Shown: positions 1 through 8,372 of the stretch, piece by piece
How positions within the stretch are numbered: the first letter of the stretch is position 1
How the letters are laid out: every line of letters starts with the position of its first letter
Assembly (NCBI GenBank): GCA_009691845.1
Contig: SIAJ01000017.1
Span: 20,096 to 84,095, forward strand
DNA: 64,000 nt
DNA from: Gemmataceae bacterium
Lineage (GTDB): Bacteria; Planctomycetota; Planctomycetia; Gemmatales; Gemmataceae
Direction: 5' to 3'
The notes under the pieces: model-generated
The model's input: only the letters and a program-made list of their open reading frames with translations
The model's database searches: none
What the model was told of the DNA's origin: nothing
Position numbers and translations under genes: made by a program

Positions 1-6
1 TTCGAG

Positions 7-1395
7 CTACTCCACGAACTCGATCTGCTTCTCCTCGTTCACCTCGATTTGCGGCGAGCCTTTGTATTCGCTCACGGTGCCGGTCACGCGGATGGTCTTG
101 TTCTTGAAAGTATCCGTCGTCGCCTTCTCCCATTTGCCGGTCTTGGCCTTGGCGTTCAGGACCACCGTGAAATTCAGTGGGTCGCGGAATGCTTTTTCCG
201 AGTTCAGGAAGATTCGCGTTCCCCCGGTTCCCGTGGCTTGCACTTTCATCTCGACTACGACCTTCTCGCCAACTTTCGTGAGTGCATCACGTGGCGAGAT
301 CGCACCATCGCCCGGCTTCACCGGTAGTTCGGCCACAGCCTTCGGCTTGAGATGGCCGAGCGGAACCGTGTCCTTGATGGTGATCTCGCCATCGACATCG
401 CGGACTTGCAGGCTGATCTTTGGCTCGGCTGCTTCCCAATCAATGGTAATGAAGCCGAAGTTGTCGCCGTGAGACATGGTGGCCACGCGATGGCGATTGG
501 GCTCGGGTTCCCGCCAGGTTTTTGTTGCCTGGTTCAAGCCGCTCGAAGTCACGTCATAGAGGGGATAGCCAACGGCCTTAGGATCCACCGAGATCTCCGC
601 GAGATGCCGGTCGCCACTCAGGATGACCACGCCGTTCGCCTTGGTCTCGCGGATGAGTTTGTAGAGTCGATCGCGTTCGGCCGGGATGTTGGTCCACTTC
701 TCGTGCGGATGATCCTCGGTCACCACTTGAAGGCTGGAAACGAGCAGCCGCAATTGCGCCGGCTTTTTGAGTTCACCTTCGAGCCACTTCCATTGTTCCG
801 CCCCAAGGAACGTGGCCTCCGGATCAGTTTGCGGCACATATGGCACGATCCGCGTGCCAGGCAACGGCTTGTCCGCCTTCTTCAGCTTGCTGCGGAAATA
901 GCGCGTGTCCATCAGGATGATTTGCACGCGTTTGCCTTCCGGCCCGATGATCGCCGAGTTGTAGACGCCCTTCTGTGAACGACGGGGAGAGTCCTTGGGA
1001 ACGCTGAAGAAGTCGAGAAACAACTGCTGGGAGGCGTCCTTGTGCGGATAATCCGCTCCTTGGTCGTTCTTGCCGTAGTCGTGATCGTCCCAGGTCGCGA
1101 GCATGGGGCACGTTTTCACCAGCCGCTGCCAGCCGGGAAGGGCCGCGAGTTTTTCGTACTTGATCTTCATGGAGGCCATTTCTTCCAGGCCTTTTTCCGG
1201 CTTGATGTCCGCATAGATGTTGTCGCCCATGGCCAGATACAGGTCGGGCTTCAAGTCCGCGATTTTGTCGAAAATTGGCACCGGCTTGTCCTGATCGGAG
1301 CAGGAACCGAACGCAATGCGTGCCAGCGGCTTGTCCTGTGCGAACGATGGCAGAGCCAGGAGACAAGCAAAGAACGTGACAAGCAATCGGGACAT
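7..1395 (-). CDS. PhoD-like metallophosphatase with C-terminal OB-fold-like domain
   Basis: A secreted phosphodiesterase/alkaline phosphatase of the PhoD type, predicted to hydrolyse phosphate esters outside the cytoplasm. The N-terminus (MSRLLVTFFACLLALPSFAQ) is a clear signal peptide. The metal-centre motifs follow in order: FGSCSDQ, MGDNIYAD, TWDDHDYGKND, LSGDRHLAE and VTSSGL. After about residue 360 the chain continues into a roughly 95-residue beta-rich module with the pattern of an OB-fold (v.V.G.V.eYkG.PQIev). The frame is open up to 1434, but the ATG at 1395 is preceded by GAGG at a good distance and starts the signal peptide, so I chose it (462 aa). It lies 35 bases downstream of ispD on the same strand. 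The family call is firm; the substrate is unknown. Confidence 0.85.
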   Translation of the reverse strand: MSRLLVTFFACLLALPSFAQDKPLARIAFGSCSDQDKPVPIFDKIADLKPDLYLAMGDNIYADIKPEKGLEEMASMKIKYEKLAALPGWQRLVKTCPMLATWDDHDYGKNDQGADYPHKDASQQLFLDFFSVPKDSPRRSQKGVYNSAIIGPEGKRVQIILMDTRYFRSKLKKADKPLPGTRIVPYVPQTDPEATFLGAEQWKWLEGELKKPAQLRLLVSSLQVVTEDHPHEKWTNIPAERDRLYKLIRETKANGVVILSGDRHLAEISVDPKAVGYPLYDVTSSGLNQATKTWREPEPNRHRVATMSHGDNFGFITIDWEAAEPKISLQVRDVDGEITIKDTVPLGHLKPKAVAELPVKPGDGAISPRDALTKVGEKVVVEMKVQATGTGGTRIFLNSEKAFRDPLNFTVVLNAKAKTGKWEKATTDTFKNKTIRVTGTVSEYKGSPQIEVNEEKQIEFVE

Positions 1396-1430
1396 GGAAA
1401 CCTCGTGGATGATGTTAGCCGAATCGCGTT

Positions 1431-2171
1431 TCAATCGAATCGCTCGTCGTCAAACGGACGGCCGGCTTTCGGTTTGTCTACCGCTTCCCGGAGTTTTAGG
1501 AACAGCCCGGCAATCTTCAGGTCATCGTGTGTGGTAATCTTGAGATTGAAGGGGGAGCCCGGAATCATCTTCACCGGATGTCCCATTGCTTCCACCAGTT
1601 GAGCGTCGTCCGTGATGTTCTTGCCCAGCGAACCGCGCTGGCCATAGGCCTCCAGCAGCAATTCCTTCCGGAAGACCTGCGGGGTTTGTGCCTGCCACAA
1701 TGCAAAACGAGAAACAGTTTCGGTCACGTGTAGTTGGGTGTCGACTCGCTTGAGGGTGTCCGAAACTCCCAACCCTGGAAGCGCGGCACCCTCCCTCACC
1801 GCGGCTGCGAACACCGATTCGATGACGGCAGCAGAGGTACACGGTCGAACCGCATCGTGGACCGCCACGTGATCGACTTCCGGCTTCAACTGCTCAAGGG
1901 CACGGGCCACGGAGTCGAATCGTTCCGTGCCACCATCGACGAGATTGATCCCCAAAAACATGAGATTAGCAGCGTAGCGACGCATGACCATCTCGCGATC
2001 GTCCGGGGAAATTACCAGGATCATCTGCACGACATCGGTGCGATTGGCGAAGAGATTGGCTGTTCGCAGCCAAACGGCCGTTCCATCCAGGTCGGCGTAA
2101 GGCTTCTTCTCACGGCCACCGAAACGCGAGGAGTTTCCCGCAGCAGGGAAAATGACAGCGAACGCGGGCAT
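1431..2171 (-). CDS. ispD: 2-C-methyl-D-erythritol 4-phosphate cytidylyltransferase
   Basis: This enzyme transfers CMP from CTP to methylerythritol phosphate, the third step of the non-mevalonate isoprenoid pathway, in the cytoplasm. The 246 residues show the nucleotidyltransferase glycine-rich loop (FPAAGNSSRFGG), the AVHDAVRPC motif, the TDDAQLVE motif and the C-terminal N.KITTHDDLKIA segment, in the expected order. The length is normal for the family. The loop reads AAGNSSRFGG rather than the more common AAGxGxRMG, which is within family variation. It is followed on the same strand by the PhoD-like gene. No ispF gene is fused or adjacent. Confidence 0.92.
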   Translation of the reverse strand: MPAFAVIFPAAGNSSRFGGREKKPYADLDGTAVWLRTANLFANRTDVVQMILVISPDDREMVMRRYAANLMFLGINLVDGGTERFDSVARALEQLKPEVDHVAVHDAVRPCTSAAVIESVFAAAVREGAALPGLGVSDTLKRVDTQLHVTETVSRFALWQAQTPQVFRKELLLEAYGQRGSLGKNITDDAQLVEAMGHPVKMIPGSPFNLKITTHDDLKIAGLFLKLREAVDKPKAGRPFDDERFD

Positions 2172-2201
2172 CGGTAGACCTCCGAGGGGGCTACCACTGT
2201 C

Positions 2202-2531
2202 CTACGCCCCTTGCAGATGTTTTCGAGCGGTCGTGAAGGAATTGAGCGTCTGCCGCAGGTCCGTGTCCAGCAGTTCGAGATCATCCTGGGCCAGTCGGAC
2301 CTGGTCGGCCATCCCGGCCAGAATGCTTTGCCATGCGGAAAGATTGCCTTCCAGGCGCTGGACGGCTAGTTCTTCGTACTTGGCCGGGTTGACCAGCATC
2401 GAGTCCAATCGCTCCTCGTGATGGAACAGGTCGTTCAGAGCAATCTGTAGAGACGTGGAAACGCCGTTCAGGAATTCGAGCGAGGGCGAGGGCGACAGCG
2501 AAGGCGTGGGCGACTGTGCAAACTGGGACAT
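2202..2531 (-). CDS. Small coiled-coil hypothetical protein
   Basis: A 109-residue protein that I do not recognise. After a Ser/Pro-rich N-terminus (SPTPSLSPSPS) it is nearly all helical, with heptad-like hydrophobic spacing from about residue 25 to 105 (for example LLDTDLRQTLNSFTTARKHL), suggesting a coiled coil. There are no cysteines, no signal peptide and no membrane segment, so it is probably cytoplasmic. The ATG at 2531 is preceded by GAGG eight bases away. It ends 30 bases before ispD on the same strand and may be co-transcribed with it. No function is proposed. Confidence 0.6.
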   Translation of the reverse strand: MSQFAQSPTPSLSPSPSLEFLNGVSTSLQIALNDLFHHEERLDSMLVNPAKYEELAVQRLEGNLSAWQSILAGMADQVRLAQDDLELLDTDLRQTLNSFTTARKHLQGA

Positions 2532-2727
2532 TTAACGGCCTCGTCGAAAGAACGAATTCCGGGCACGGGCGGAAATAGCTTGAACGGGCGTACTGGGCAA
2601 GCCGGATTTTGGGTGGATTTTCCTTGCACGCAAGTCGCGTTGTGGTTATTGGGCCCCCTGGACCTTGGGGAAGGTCCGAATGCGTTTGTTGCTACGATCA
2701 TTGGCGCTCCACGGAGGGGGGAAAACC

Positions 2728-3483
2728 GTGTACGTCGCTTGTTCTTCGTTATGTTTTGGCCGGTATTCGCTTACAGATGCGTTGCACGCCATCAGTGAGT
2801 TACGCTTCCACAAAGTGGATCTGGCTCTTCACGAGTCTGGTCCGCATTTGAGGCCTTCGGAAGTGCTTGCCGACGTGAACCGCTCGGCACAAATTCTTCG
2901 CAAGGCGAACGTGGCTTATGCCGCTTTCCACGTTGAAATTGATGCTCCAACGATCGAAAAATATCGCGAGACCATGCGTGCGGTCTGCCGGCTTGGCCGC
3001 TGGTTGAGCGTGCCGCTCGTGAATATCTCGGCCGCACCGCTCGGGAGCGACTTCGCCGAGGAGGTCATCCGGCTTACAAGTCTCAATCGAGTGGCCCAGG
3101 CCGAGGGGGTCATGCTCACGGTCGAGACGCACAGTCAAACGATCACTGCCAATCGCGAGCGGGCCGTCGAATTGTGCCGCAGCGTTCCCGGTTTGGGCCT
3201 GACACTTGATCCGAGTCACTATTTGCTTGGGACGGAACCCACGCAGGACTACGACTCATTGTTCCCGTTCGTCCGCCACGTGCGCCTGCGCGATACGGCA
3301 CCGGATCGCTTGCAGGTCCGGGTCGGCCAGGGCCAGCTTGAATATGGGCGAATCATCACCCAGCTCACACGCGAACGCTACCAGCGTGCTCTATCGGTCG
3401 ATATTCGTGACACGCCGGTCCCGGAATTTCCGATGGAGCCTGAAGTTCGCAAGCTAAAGTATCTGTTGGAGAGCATGGTTTAG
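2728..3483 (+). CDS. Sugar phosphate isomerase/epimerase-like TIM-barrel protein
   Basis: A 251-residue protein resembling the xylose isomerase-like/AP-endonuclease-2 TIM-barrel superfamily. It shows VDLALHESG near the start, TVETHSQT in the middle and the characteristic LTLDPSHY (metal-binding Asp and His) followed by FVRHVRLRDT. The sequence suggests divalent-metal-dependent isomerisation or epimerisation of a sugar or sugar acid, but the substrate cannot be read. The frame is open upstream to 2665, yet the GTG at 2728 follows GGAGGGGG by about 8 bases and matches the usual beginning of these proteins. A strong hairpin (3513-3564) lies downstream. Confidence 0.75.
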   Translation: MYVACSSLCFGRYSLTDALHAISELRFHKVDLALHESGPHLRPSEVLADVNRSAQILRKANVAYAAFHVEIDAPTIEKYRETMRAVCRLGRWLSVPLVNISAAPLGSDFAEEVIRLTSLNRVAQAEGVMLTVETHSQTITANRERAVELCRSVPGLGLTLDPSHYLLGTEPTQDYDSLFPFVRHVRLRDTAPDRLQVRVGQGQLEYGRIITQLTRERYQRALSVDIRDTPVPEFPMEPEVRKLKYLLESMV

Positions 3484-3512
3484 GGTCTCCGAAAAGATCC
3501 GGCGATCTCGAG

Positions 3513-3564
3513 CGCGTGAAAGCACGAAAAAACCTCTTGAGGTTTTGTTTCGTGCTTTCACGCG
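3513..3564. terminator. Strong intergenic hairpin, likely terminator or palindromic repeat
   Basis: Perfect 17-bp arms at 3513-3529 and 3548-3564 (left arm begins CGCGTGAAAGC), with a second nested 8-bp palindrome (AAAACCTC, loop TT, GAGGTTTT) between them at 3529-3546. It sits 30 bases after the isomerase-like gene and can act as a bidirectional terminator. Its right flank shares the 14-mer GCGTTCGTGATCTG with another intergenic region near 7730. Confidence 0.65.
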
Positions 3565-3687
3565 TTCGTGATCTGTGTTTTGAAGGCCTTCCGTGCGAAG
3601 AATGAGCTTGATACCTGCGAACGTCGGTATTCTCCGTGAATTAACGACTCTCAATTCGCCGTGTCCCCATCCAACTCCCACCATCGC

Positions 3688-3715
3688 TTGTCCAGGTCTT
3701 GTGCACGCGTAGATT
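3688..3715 (+). promoter_or_regulatory. Candidate sigma70-type promoter of the superoxide dismutase gene
   Basis: TTGTCC at 3688-3693 and TAGATT at 3710-3715 with a 16-base spacer, about 45 bases before the start codon. Each box matches the consensus at 4 of 6 positions, so this is only suggestive. Confidence 0.3.
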
Positions 3716-3761
3716 AGCGGATCGTCCGACGGTAATTTGTTTTCCAACACTGGAGTAGACC

Positions 3762-4379
3762 ATGGCACACACCCTGCCAGCACTGCCTTACGCGTTTAGT
3801 GCCCTCGAACCGCATATCGACGCGATGACGATGGAGATTCACTCACAAAGGCATCACAAGGCCTACGTCGACAACTTGAACAAAGCGCTCGAAGCCCATC
3901 CTGATTTCGCATCGAAGTCGATCGAGGAACTCCTCCGGGGGATCAAGAGCGTTCCAGAGGGCGTTCGCCAGGCCGTTATCAACAATGGCGGCGGACACCA
4001 CAATCACGCATTATTCTGGACCATTATGGGCCCTGGTGCCGGTGGCGAACCAACTGGAGCGGTGGCCGAGGCCGTCAAGGGAGCCTTCGGTGACTTCGCA
4101 GCCCTCAAGGCCAAGGTCAAGGAAAACGCGCTCGGACAGTTCGGCAGCGGCTGGTCGTGGATCGTCTGGGATGGAACAAAGTTGCAAGCCGTCAAGAAGC
4201 CGAACCAAGATAGCCCGTTGATGGACGGGCTGGTGCCGATTCTCGGCGTTGATGTCTGGGAACATGCTTACTACTTGAAGTACCAGAACAAGCGTGCCGA
4301 CTACGTCGATGCCTGGTGGAACACGGTCAACTGGAAGGCCGTTGAGGAACGCCTGGCGAACGCGAAGGCAGGCAAATAA
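3762..4379 (+). CDS. Superoxide dismutase, Fe/Mn family
   Basis: Converts superoxide to oxygen and hydrogen peroxide. It is cytoplasmic, since no signal peptide is visible. The 205 residues include all the metal ligands: H27 in [14 protein letters not shown]82 in [10 protein letters not shown], and Asp and His in the signature DVWEHAYY. The glycine before HHNH (GGGHHNH) and the later [10 protein letters not shown] segment resemble manganese-type enzymes more than iron-type ones, but metal use cannot be settled from sequence. The ATG follows TGGAG by seven bases. It is monocistronic, with a hairpin upstream and a possible promoter at 3688-3715. Confidence 0.95.
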   Translation: MAHTLPALPYAFSALEPHIDAMTMEIHSQRHHKAYVDNLNKALEAHPDFASKSIEELLRGIKSVPEGVRQAVINNGGGHHNHALFWTIMGPGAGGEPTGAVAEAVKGAFGDFAALKAKVKENALGQFGSGWSWIVWDGTKLQAVKKPNQDSPLMDGLVPILGVDVWEHAYYLKYQNKRADYVDAWWNTVNWKAVEERLANAKAGK

Positions 4380-4453
4380 GGCTCGCCTTGACGACTTGAG
4401 TCACTTCGTTATCCTCCCTCGCTCTTGCGATTCGAGACCGAGGGAGCCTTCAC

Positions 4454-4726
4454 ATGCGTGGCGCGTACTACTTGTTGATCGGAATTGCCTTCGTGGCAGC
4501 TGGCTGTAATAACACGCCCAAGCGAGAAATGCGTCAGCCAACGGCCGAAGTGTTCGCGATTCCGCCTTCCAACACCTATACGACGCCTCCCGATCTCCCG
4601 CGGGACACGCCTTTGCTCACTCCCAAGCCGCAAGGCGGTGGTGGCCTTGGCCCGAACACCCCTGGCCTGGGCGGAGTCGGAAATCCGACGAGCAACATAG
4701 GGGCGCCTGGGGGCCGACCACGCTAA
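4454..4726 (+). CDS. Small Pro/Gly-rich lipoprotein
   Basis: A 90-residue predicted lipoprotein: a short positively charged start, a hydrophobic core (YYLLIGIAFVAAG) and a lipobox cysteine at residue 18 (AAGC), so it should be lipid-anchored after signal peptidase II cleavage. The mature part is low-complexity, rich in Pro, Thr and Gly (PKPQGGGGLGPNTPGLGGVG), with no recognisable domain. The start is supported by GAGGGAG about nine bases upstream. A stem-loop terminator follows at 4752. The function is unknown. Confidence 0.6.
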   Translation: MRGAYYLLIGIAFVAAGCNNTPKREMRQPTAEVFAIPPSNTYTTPPDLPRDTPLLTPKPQGGGGLGPNTPGLGGVGNPTSNIGAPGGRPR

Positions 4727-4751
4727 AGTTTGACTGGCTGGATAGTTACCC

Positions 4752-4796
4752 CAAGCCGCGCGGTCCACCGGACCGTTGCGGCTTGTTCATTTTTAC
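4752..4796 (+). terminator. Rho-independent terminator after the lipoprotein gene
   Basis: A bulged GC-rich stem (AAGCCGC.GCGGTCC pairing with GGACCGTTGCGGCTT) at about 4752-4783 is followed by a T-rich stretch (TTCATTTTTA), 26 bases after the stop codon. Confidence 0.6.
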
Positions 4797-5005
4797 ACCT
4801 ATGAGTTTCTGAATCAGGGCGGTTGTATTGGTCGAAGCCGCCGGGTGGGGTATAAAGATAATGGGTTAAAGGATCGAAGCAACGATTGCAAGCCGGGCTG
4901 CGCTGGTAGGACACACGCGACCGGGTAGATTCGGCAACGAGCCCTTGTTGTCGTCACGATCCATGACAACAATCATGGACGATCCACTTCACTGCGGGAA
5001 GCGGT

Positions 5006-5908
5006 GTGGCCGGTCACGGAGTCACCAGCGTGCTTCAACGTCTGTTCTTTGTGTCGATCTTTGCGTTGGTCTGCGCAACTTCTGCGGATGCGGGTCCGTT
5101 CCGCAAAACTTCCAGGCCGGATCCGGCTACTCAGGTTCCGTTTCTACTCCAAACCCTCCGAACCAGCACCGATGAGCGGGTACGTGAGACGGCAGCCAGT
5201 GCTCTTCGCGAGTACGATGCGAAAGCATTTCCCGAAATTCTTCCAACACTCATCGAGGCATTAACGACCGACAAGAGTTCGTCGGTTCGTTCCGAAGTCG
5301 CCGAATCGATTGGCAAGATTCGCCCGATTTCCATTCAGGCCGGCTACGCACTTGAACAGGCCATTGCCAACGACAAGAATCCTCTCGTGCAACTCTCCGC
5401 CCGGACTGCCATGTTGCAGTACCGCCTGCTCGGCATCGTGAGCAGCAAAGCCGACCTGGCCACGCAGTCCGCCGAACCACGACTGGCCGCCACAACCGAC
5501 GAAAAAACCATGCCTGGCGAGAGGGTACTCCGCCCAACGCCTGCGCCAATCCCCGTCGCTGGCCCGGTTAGCCCGCCACCGAACGCACCGAAAAACTTGA
5601 GCCCGTCAGCGAACCCAACTGCTCAGGCACTGGTACCAAAACAGGCTCCGCAAACAGACGAGCCCCCGAAGGCGGAATCCTCGAAAAGTGGGCCGATCCT
5701 GACGATCGATCCAAAGAAGCCGACTCCGGTCATCACGATTCCCAGTGGGCCTCGCGAACTCATCACGCCAATCCCGAATGTGGCGAAGCCGGCACCGGTC
5801 GCTCCGCCGCCGATGCCGCTTCCAGCCGGGTTAGATGGGCCGACAACCCCGCAACCGGAGAAGCCCGGCGACCAAGGCCCGACGTTGCCTCCACCGCCGA
5901 AATCCTGA
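5006..5908 (+). CDS. Exported HEAT-repeat protein with Pro-rich tail
   Basis: A 300-residue secreted protein. A signal peptide (LQRLFFVSIFALVCATSADA) precedes two or three HEAT-like helical repeats at about residues 40-150 (LLQTLRTSTDERVRETAASA; LIEALTTDKSSSVRSEVAES), then a long Pro/Ala-rich unstructured C-terminus ending PTLPPPPKS. HEAT repeats mediate protein-protein contacts, so a scaffold role at the envelope is possible but inferred. Two GTG starts are possible. The one at 5030 has GGAG nine bases upstream and begins directly at the signal peptide; the one at 5006 adds eight residues. Confidence 0.7.
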   Translation: MAGHGVTSVLQRLFFVSIFALVCATSADAGPFRKTSRPDPATQVPFLLQTLRTSTDERVRETAASALREYDAKAFPEILPTLIEALTTDKSSSVRSEVAESIGKIRPISIQAGYALEQAIANDKNPLVQLSARTAMLQYRLLGIVSSKADLATQSAEPRLAATTDEKTMPGERVLRPTPAPIPVAGPVSPPPNAPKNLSPSANPTAQALVPKQAPQTDEPPKAESSKSGPILTIDPKKPTPVITIPSGPRELITPIPNVAKPAPVAPPPMPLPAGLDGPTTPQPEKPGDQGPTLPPPPKS

Positions 5909-6480
5909 CTTCGAATCGCTCAGTTTGTGTTCTTGTTCCGGCCCGGAGAGTGCACTCGTCCCGTTGCTAGTCGATGAGATCCCGAGCGGATTGCCGCGTT
6001 GAAGATCAAGCCGCACATCTTTCGCCTGAATCTACTGCTCTGATATCCACGACCTATTTGATGTTGCTGCCATCGACCAAGGGATTCCGCACCCAGATGG
6101 TTCAAAAGCATGGCGACGAATCTCGAGATGCGTCCTGGGTCAGCGGGACGGGACCAACCCTCCAAAATGCGAGTTGTGCGACCCGAAGCCGATCGCCGGC
6201 TGTTCGATCAGGTGAACAAGCTGTTGGACGAAAAAGAGAGTTGTATGTGGTTCAGTTTCGAGCCAGGCTGAATCTGGGGTGCGTGGAGATTGAATCGGCT
6301 TGATGGGGCTGACATCTGCCCGGTCACGGATGACTTCTTCGTGATCCCCGGACGGTTCGGCCCAATTCGACAACGCCTGGCCCGACGTGGTTCGAAGCAT
6401 ACCACCGGAACGCCTGGAGTTCCTTCGTTTCAAGGGTTCGGGCCTCCAGATCGGTGGCAGGATCTTCCCGCCGAGTCGGA
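5909..6480. other. 572-base region without a recognisable gene
   Basis: No convincing gene was found on either strand. Short open frames exist (for example 5974-6303 plus and 5920-6165 minus), but none has a good ribosome binding site, a domain or a family resemblance. A 34-codon frame at 6167-6271 and the stretch after its stop share one frame, which could be a decayed gene, but I cannot identify it. Confidence 0.4.
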
Positions 6481-7464
6481 CTACTTCCCTTCCGTTTCCG
6501 GTACATCCTGGATGATCTGGGCCAGTACGGTATCCGGTGCGATGTTCTCCGCCTGAGCTTCGAAGTTCAACAAAATGCGATGACGAAGTGCCGGCAAATA
6601 CGCCCTGCGGATATCCCCGAAGCTCACGTTGAAACGGCCGGTGAGCAGTGCTTGCACCTTGGAAGCCAGCGTCAGAGCTTGCACTCCACGCGGGCTGGCC
6701 CCACAGCGAATGTAGCGGTTCGTGACGGCCGGCGCGAATTCGTTGCCGGGATGCGAGGCCAGCAACAAGCGAATCGCATAATCCTGGACCGGCGGCGCGA
6801 CTATCACTTCTCGAATCAAGGCCTGCCACTTCAGAATCTCCGTGCCGTCCATGATCTTTTCGGGCTTTGGCCACTCGTTCCGGGTCGTGCGATCGAGAAT
6901 CAAGTTCAGGTCGTCGCGAGTGCAAAAGGGGACCAAAATCTTGAAGAAAAAGCGATCGAGTTGAGCTTCCGGCAACGGGTACGTTCCTTCTTGCTCGATT
7001 GGATTCTGTGTGGCCAGCACGAAGAACGGTTCTTCCAGCTTGTGGTTTATCCCAGCAATGGTGACGCTGTGCTCCTGCATCGCTTCGAGCAGGGCCGACT
7101 GGGTCTTCGGCGTCGCCCGGTTGATCTCGTCCGCGAGCAGGATCTGGGCAAAGATCGGGCCGGCCTGAAACGCGAAGCGGCGCTGCCCTTCCTGCTCCGT
7201 GATGATGTTCGTGCCCAGAATGTCCGACGGCATCAGGTCCGGTGTAAACTGAACGCGGGAAAATTTCAGATCGAGTACCTGGGCCAGCGTCCGAACGAGA
7301 AGTGTTTTTCCCAGGCCCGGAACTCCTTCGAGTAACACGTGCCCCCCGACGAACAGGCAGGTCAGCACGCCCTCGACCGCATCGGCCTGGCCGACGATCA
7401 CCTTGCCGACCTCGGCCTGCACCTGGGCAAACCGCTCCCGAAATTGCCTGGCTTGCTCGATCAT
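6481..7464 (-). CDS. MoxR-family AAA+ ATPase
   Basis: A 327-residue AAA+ ATPase of the MoxR family, whose members act as chaperones that help assemble or activate partner proteins. Walker A is GVPGLGKT (residues 47-54) and Walker B is ILLADEINR (108-116), followed by the typical TPKTQSALLEAMQE, the sensor-1 FVLATQNPIEQEGTYPLPEAQLDRF and the sensor-2 region ASPRGVQAL. It has normal length and no signal peptide. MoxR genes usually sit beside a DUF58 and a VWA-domain gene; neither is present here, so its clients are not indicated by context. Confidence 0.92.
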   Translation of the reverse strand: MIEQARQFRERFAQVQAEVGKVIVGQADAVEGVLTCLFVGGHVLLEGVPGLGKTLLVRTLAQVLDLKFSRVQFTPDLMPSDILGTNIITEQEGQRRFAFQAGPIFAQILLADEINRATPKTQSALLEAMQEHSVTIAGINHKLEEPFFVLATQNPIEQEGTYPLPEAQLDRFFFKILVPFCTRDDLNLILDRTTRNEWPKPEKIMDGTEILKWQALIREVIVAPPVQDYAIRLLLASHPGNEFAPAVTNRYIRCGASPRGVQALTLASKVQALLTGRFNVSFGDIRRAYLPALRHRILLNFEAQAENIAPDTVLAQIIQDVPETEGK

Positions 7465-7534
7465 GGTGTTCTCTTCAAAAACGAAGTGCGTTCACCCATG
7501 CGTTCTTTTCTACGGCTTCCGACGGTTGTCGTGA

Positions 7535-7556
7535 GTCTTTTGCTCAAGCAAAAGAC
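7535..7556. repeat. Perfect short inverted repeat in an intergenic region
   Basis: Ten-base arms (GTCTTTTGCT and AGCAAAAGAC) separated by two bases, within the 386-base gap between the MoxR gene and the HYExAFE gene. The rest of the gap holds degenerate inverted sequence (about 7565-7590 against 7710-7735) and a copy of the 14-mer GCGTTCGTGATCTG that also occurs near 3561. No gene was recognised in the gap. Confidence 0.45.
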
Positions 7557-7850
7557 CAGCGCGAAAGCGTGAACGTGCGAAAACACGAAGAGAGCCAACG
7601 AGAAGCAAGAGAATCGGACGGGATGTATTGGAGAAATCGATTGCTGCATTTCCATCCGGTTGCTCCCGTAAATCCTGTCCAATTCAGTTGGAGACGTCCA
7701 TGCATTCCTGTTTCGTTTTTTCGTGCGTTCGTGATCTGCCTTTGGAGATGCGATTCGGGCTACAATTGGCAGTCGACGACGCTCCTCTCGACTTTCCTCG
7801 GGGGTTTCTGCTAAACTGACCCCACCAAGTTGGTCGTACCTGAGACTGGC

Positions 7851-8372
7851 ATGGACCGCTCGAATCACTACGAAACCGCTTTCGAAGCGTATCTGCGCGA
7901 TCGTCGGCTCGGCTACATTGCCGTCGACGAATCGAAACGCAGCACGCTCGACGACGATCCGGTCAAGAGCATCGACTTCATCGTTCACGGCCTGGACGGT
8001 GCCAAACTCCTGGTCGATATCAAGGGGCGAAAGTTCCCGGGTGGCACTCCCGATAAGCCTCGCTGCATCTGGCAAAACTGGGTTGCCCGCGATGATGTTT
8101 TGGGCCTCGAACGCTGGCAATCGCGGTTCGGCCTCGATTACCAGCCTTTGCTCGTATTTGCCTACTGCATCCATCCCGATATCGATTTGAAGCAAGGAAC
8201 CACCGATCTCTGGGTCTGGAATGGCTGCCGGTATCTCATGCGCGCCGTCCGCGTCGCGGATTATCGCGAGCACATGCGCGTCCGCTCTCCACGCTGGGGC
8301 ACGGTCCATCTGCCCACAGCCATCTTCCGGGAACTCGTTCGGCCGCTGCGGGAGTTCACCCACCCGGAATGA
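7851..8372 (+). CDS. HYExAFE family protein, PD-(D/E)xK-like core
   Basis: A 173-residue protein carrying the HYETAFE motif (residues 6-12) that names a conserved planctomycete family of unknown function. Beyond that name, the pattern E8/E12, D42 in KSIDFIV and D56-I-K58 in LLVDIKGRKF matches the E..D...(D/E)xK arrangement of PD-(D/E)xK nuclease-like folds. That is my inference, not an established assignment. No signal peptide is visible. The ATG at 7851 begins just before HYE; the frame extends to a TTG at 7830 without added similarity. Its stop overlaps the start of the acyltransferase (ATGA), implying translational coupling. Confidence 0.75.
   Translation: MDRSNHYETAFEAYLRDRRLGYIAVDESKRSTLDDDPVKSIDFIVHGLDGAKLLVDIKGRKFPGGTPDKPRCIWQNWVARDDVLGLERWQSRFGLDYQPLLVFAYCIHPDIDLKQGTTDLWVWNGCRYLMRAVRVADYREHMRVRSPRWGTVHLPTAIFRELVRPLREFTHPE

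Noticed and set aside
6167..6271. 34-codon open frame in the gene-free region after the HEAT-repeat gene
   Set aside because: No ribosome site and no recognisable similarity, although the frame after its stop is also open for some distance; too weak to call a gene or a pseudogene.
6140..6925. 261-codon minus-strand frame overlapping the MoxR gene
   Set aside because: Out of frame with MoxR and low-complexity in composition; MoxR explains the conserved sequence.
7461..8363. 300-codon open frame on the minus strand
   Set aside because: It is antisense to the HYExAFE gene, which has motif and family support and a coupled downstream gene; the minus frame has no similarity.
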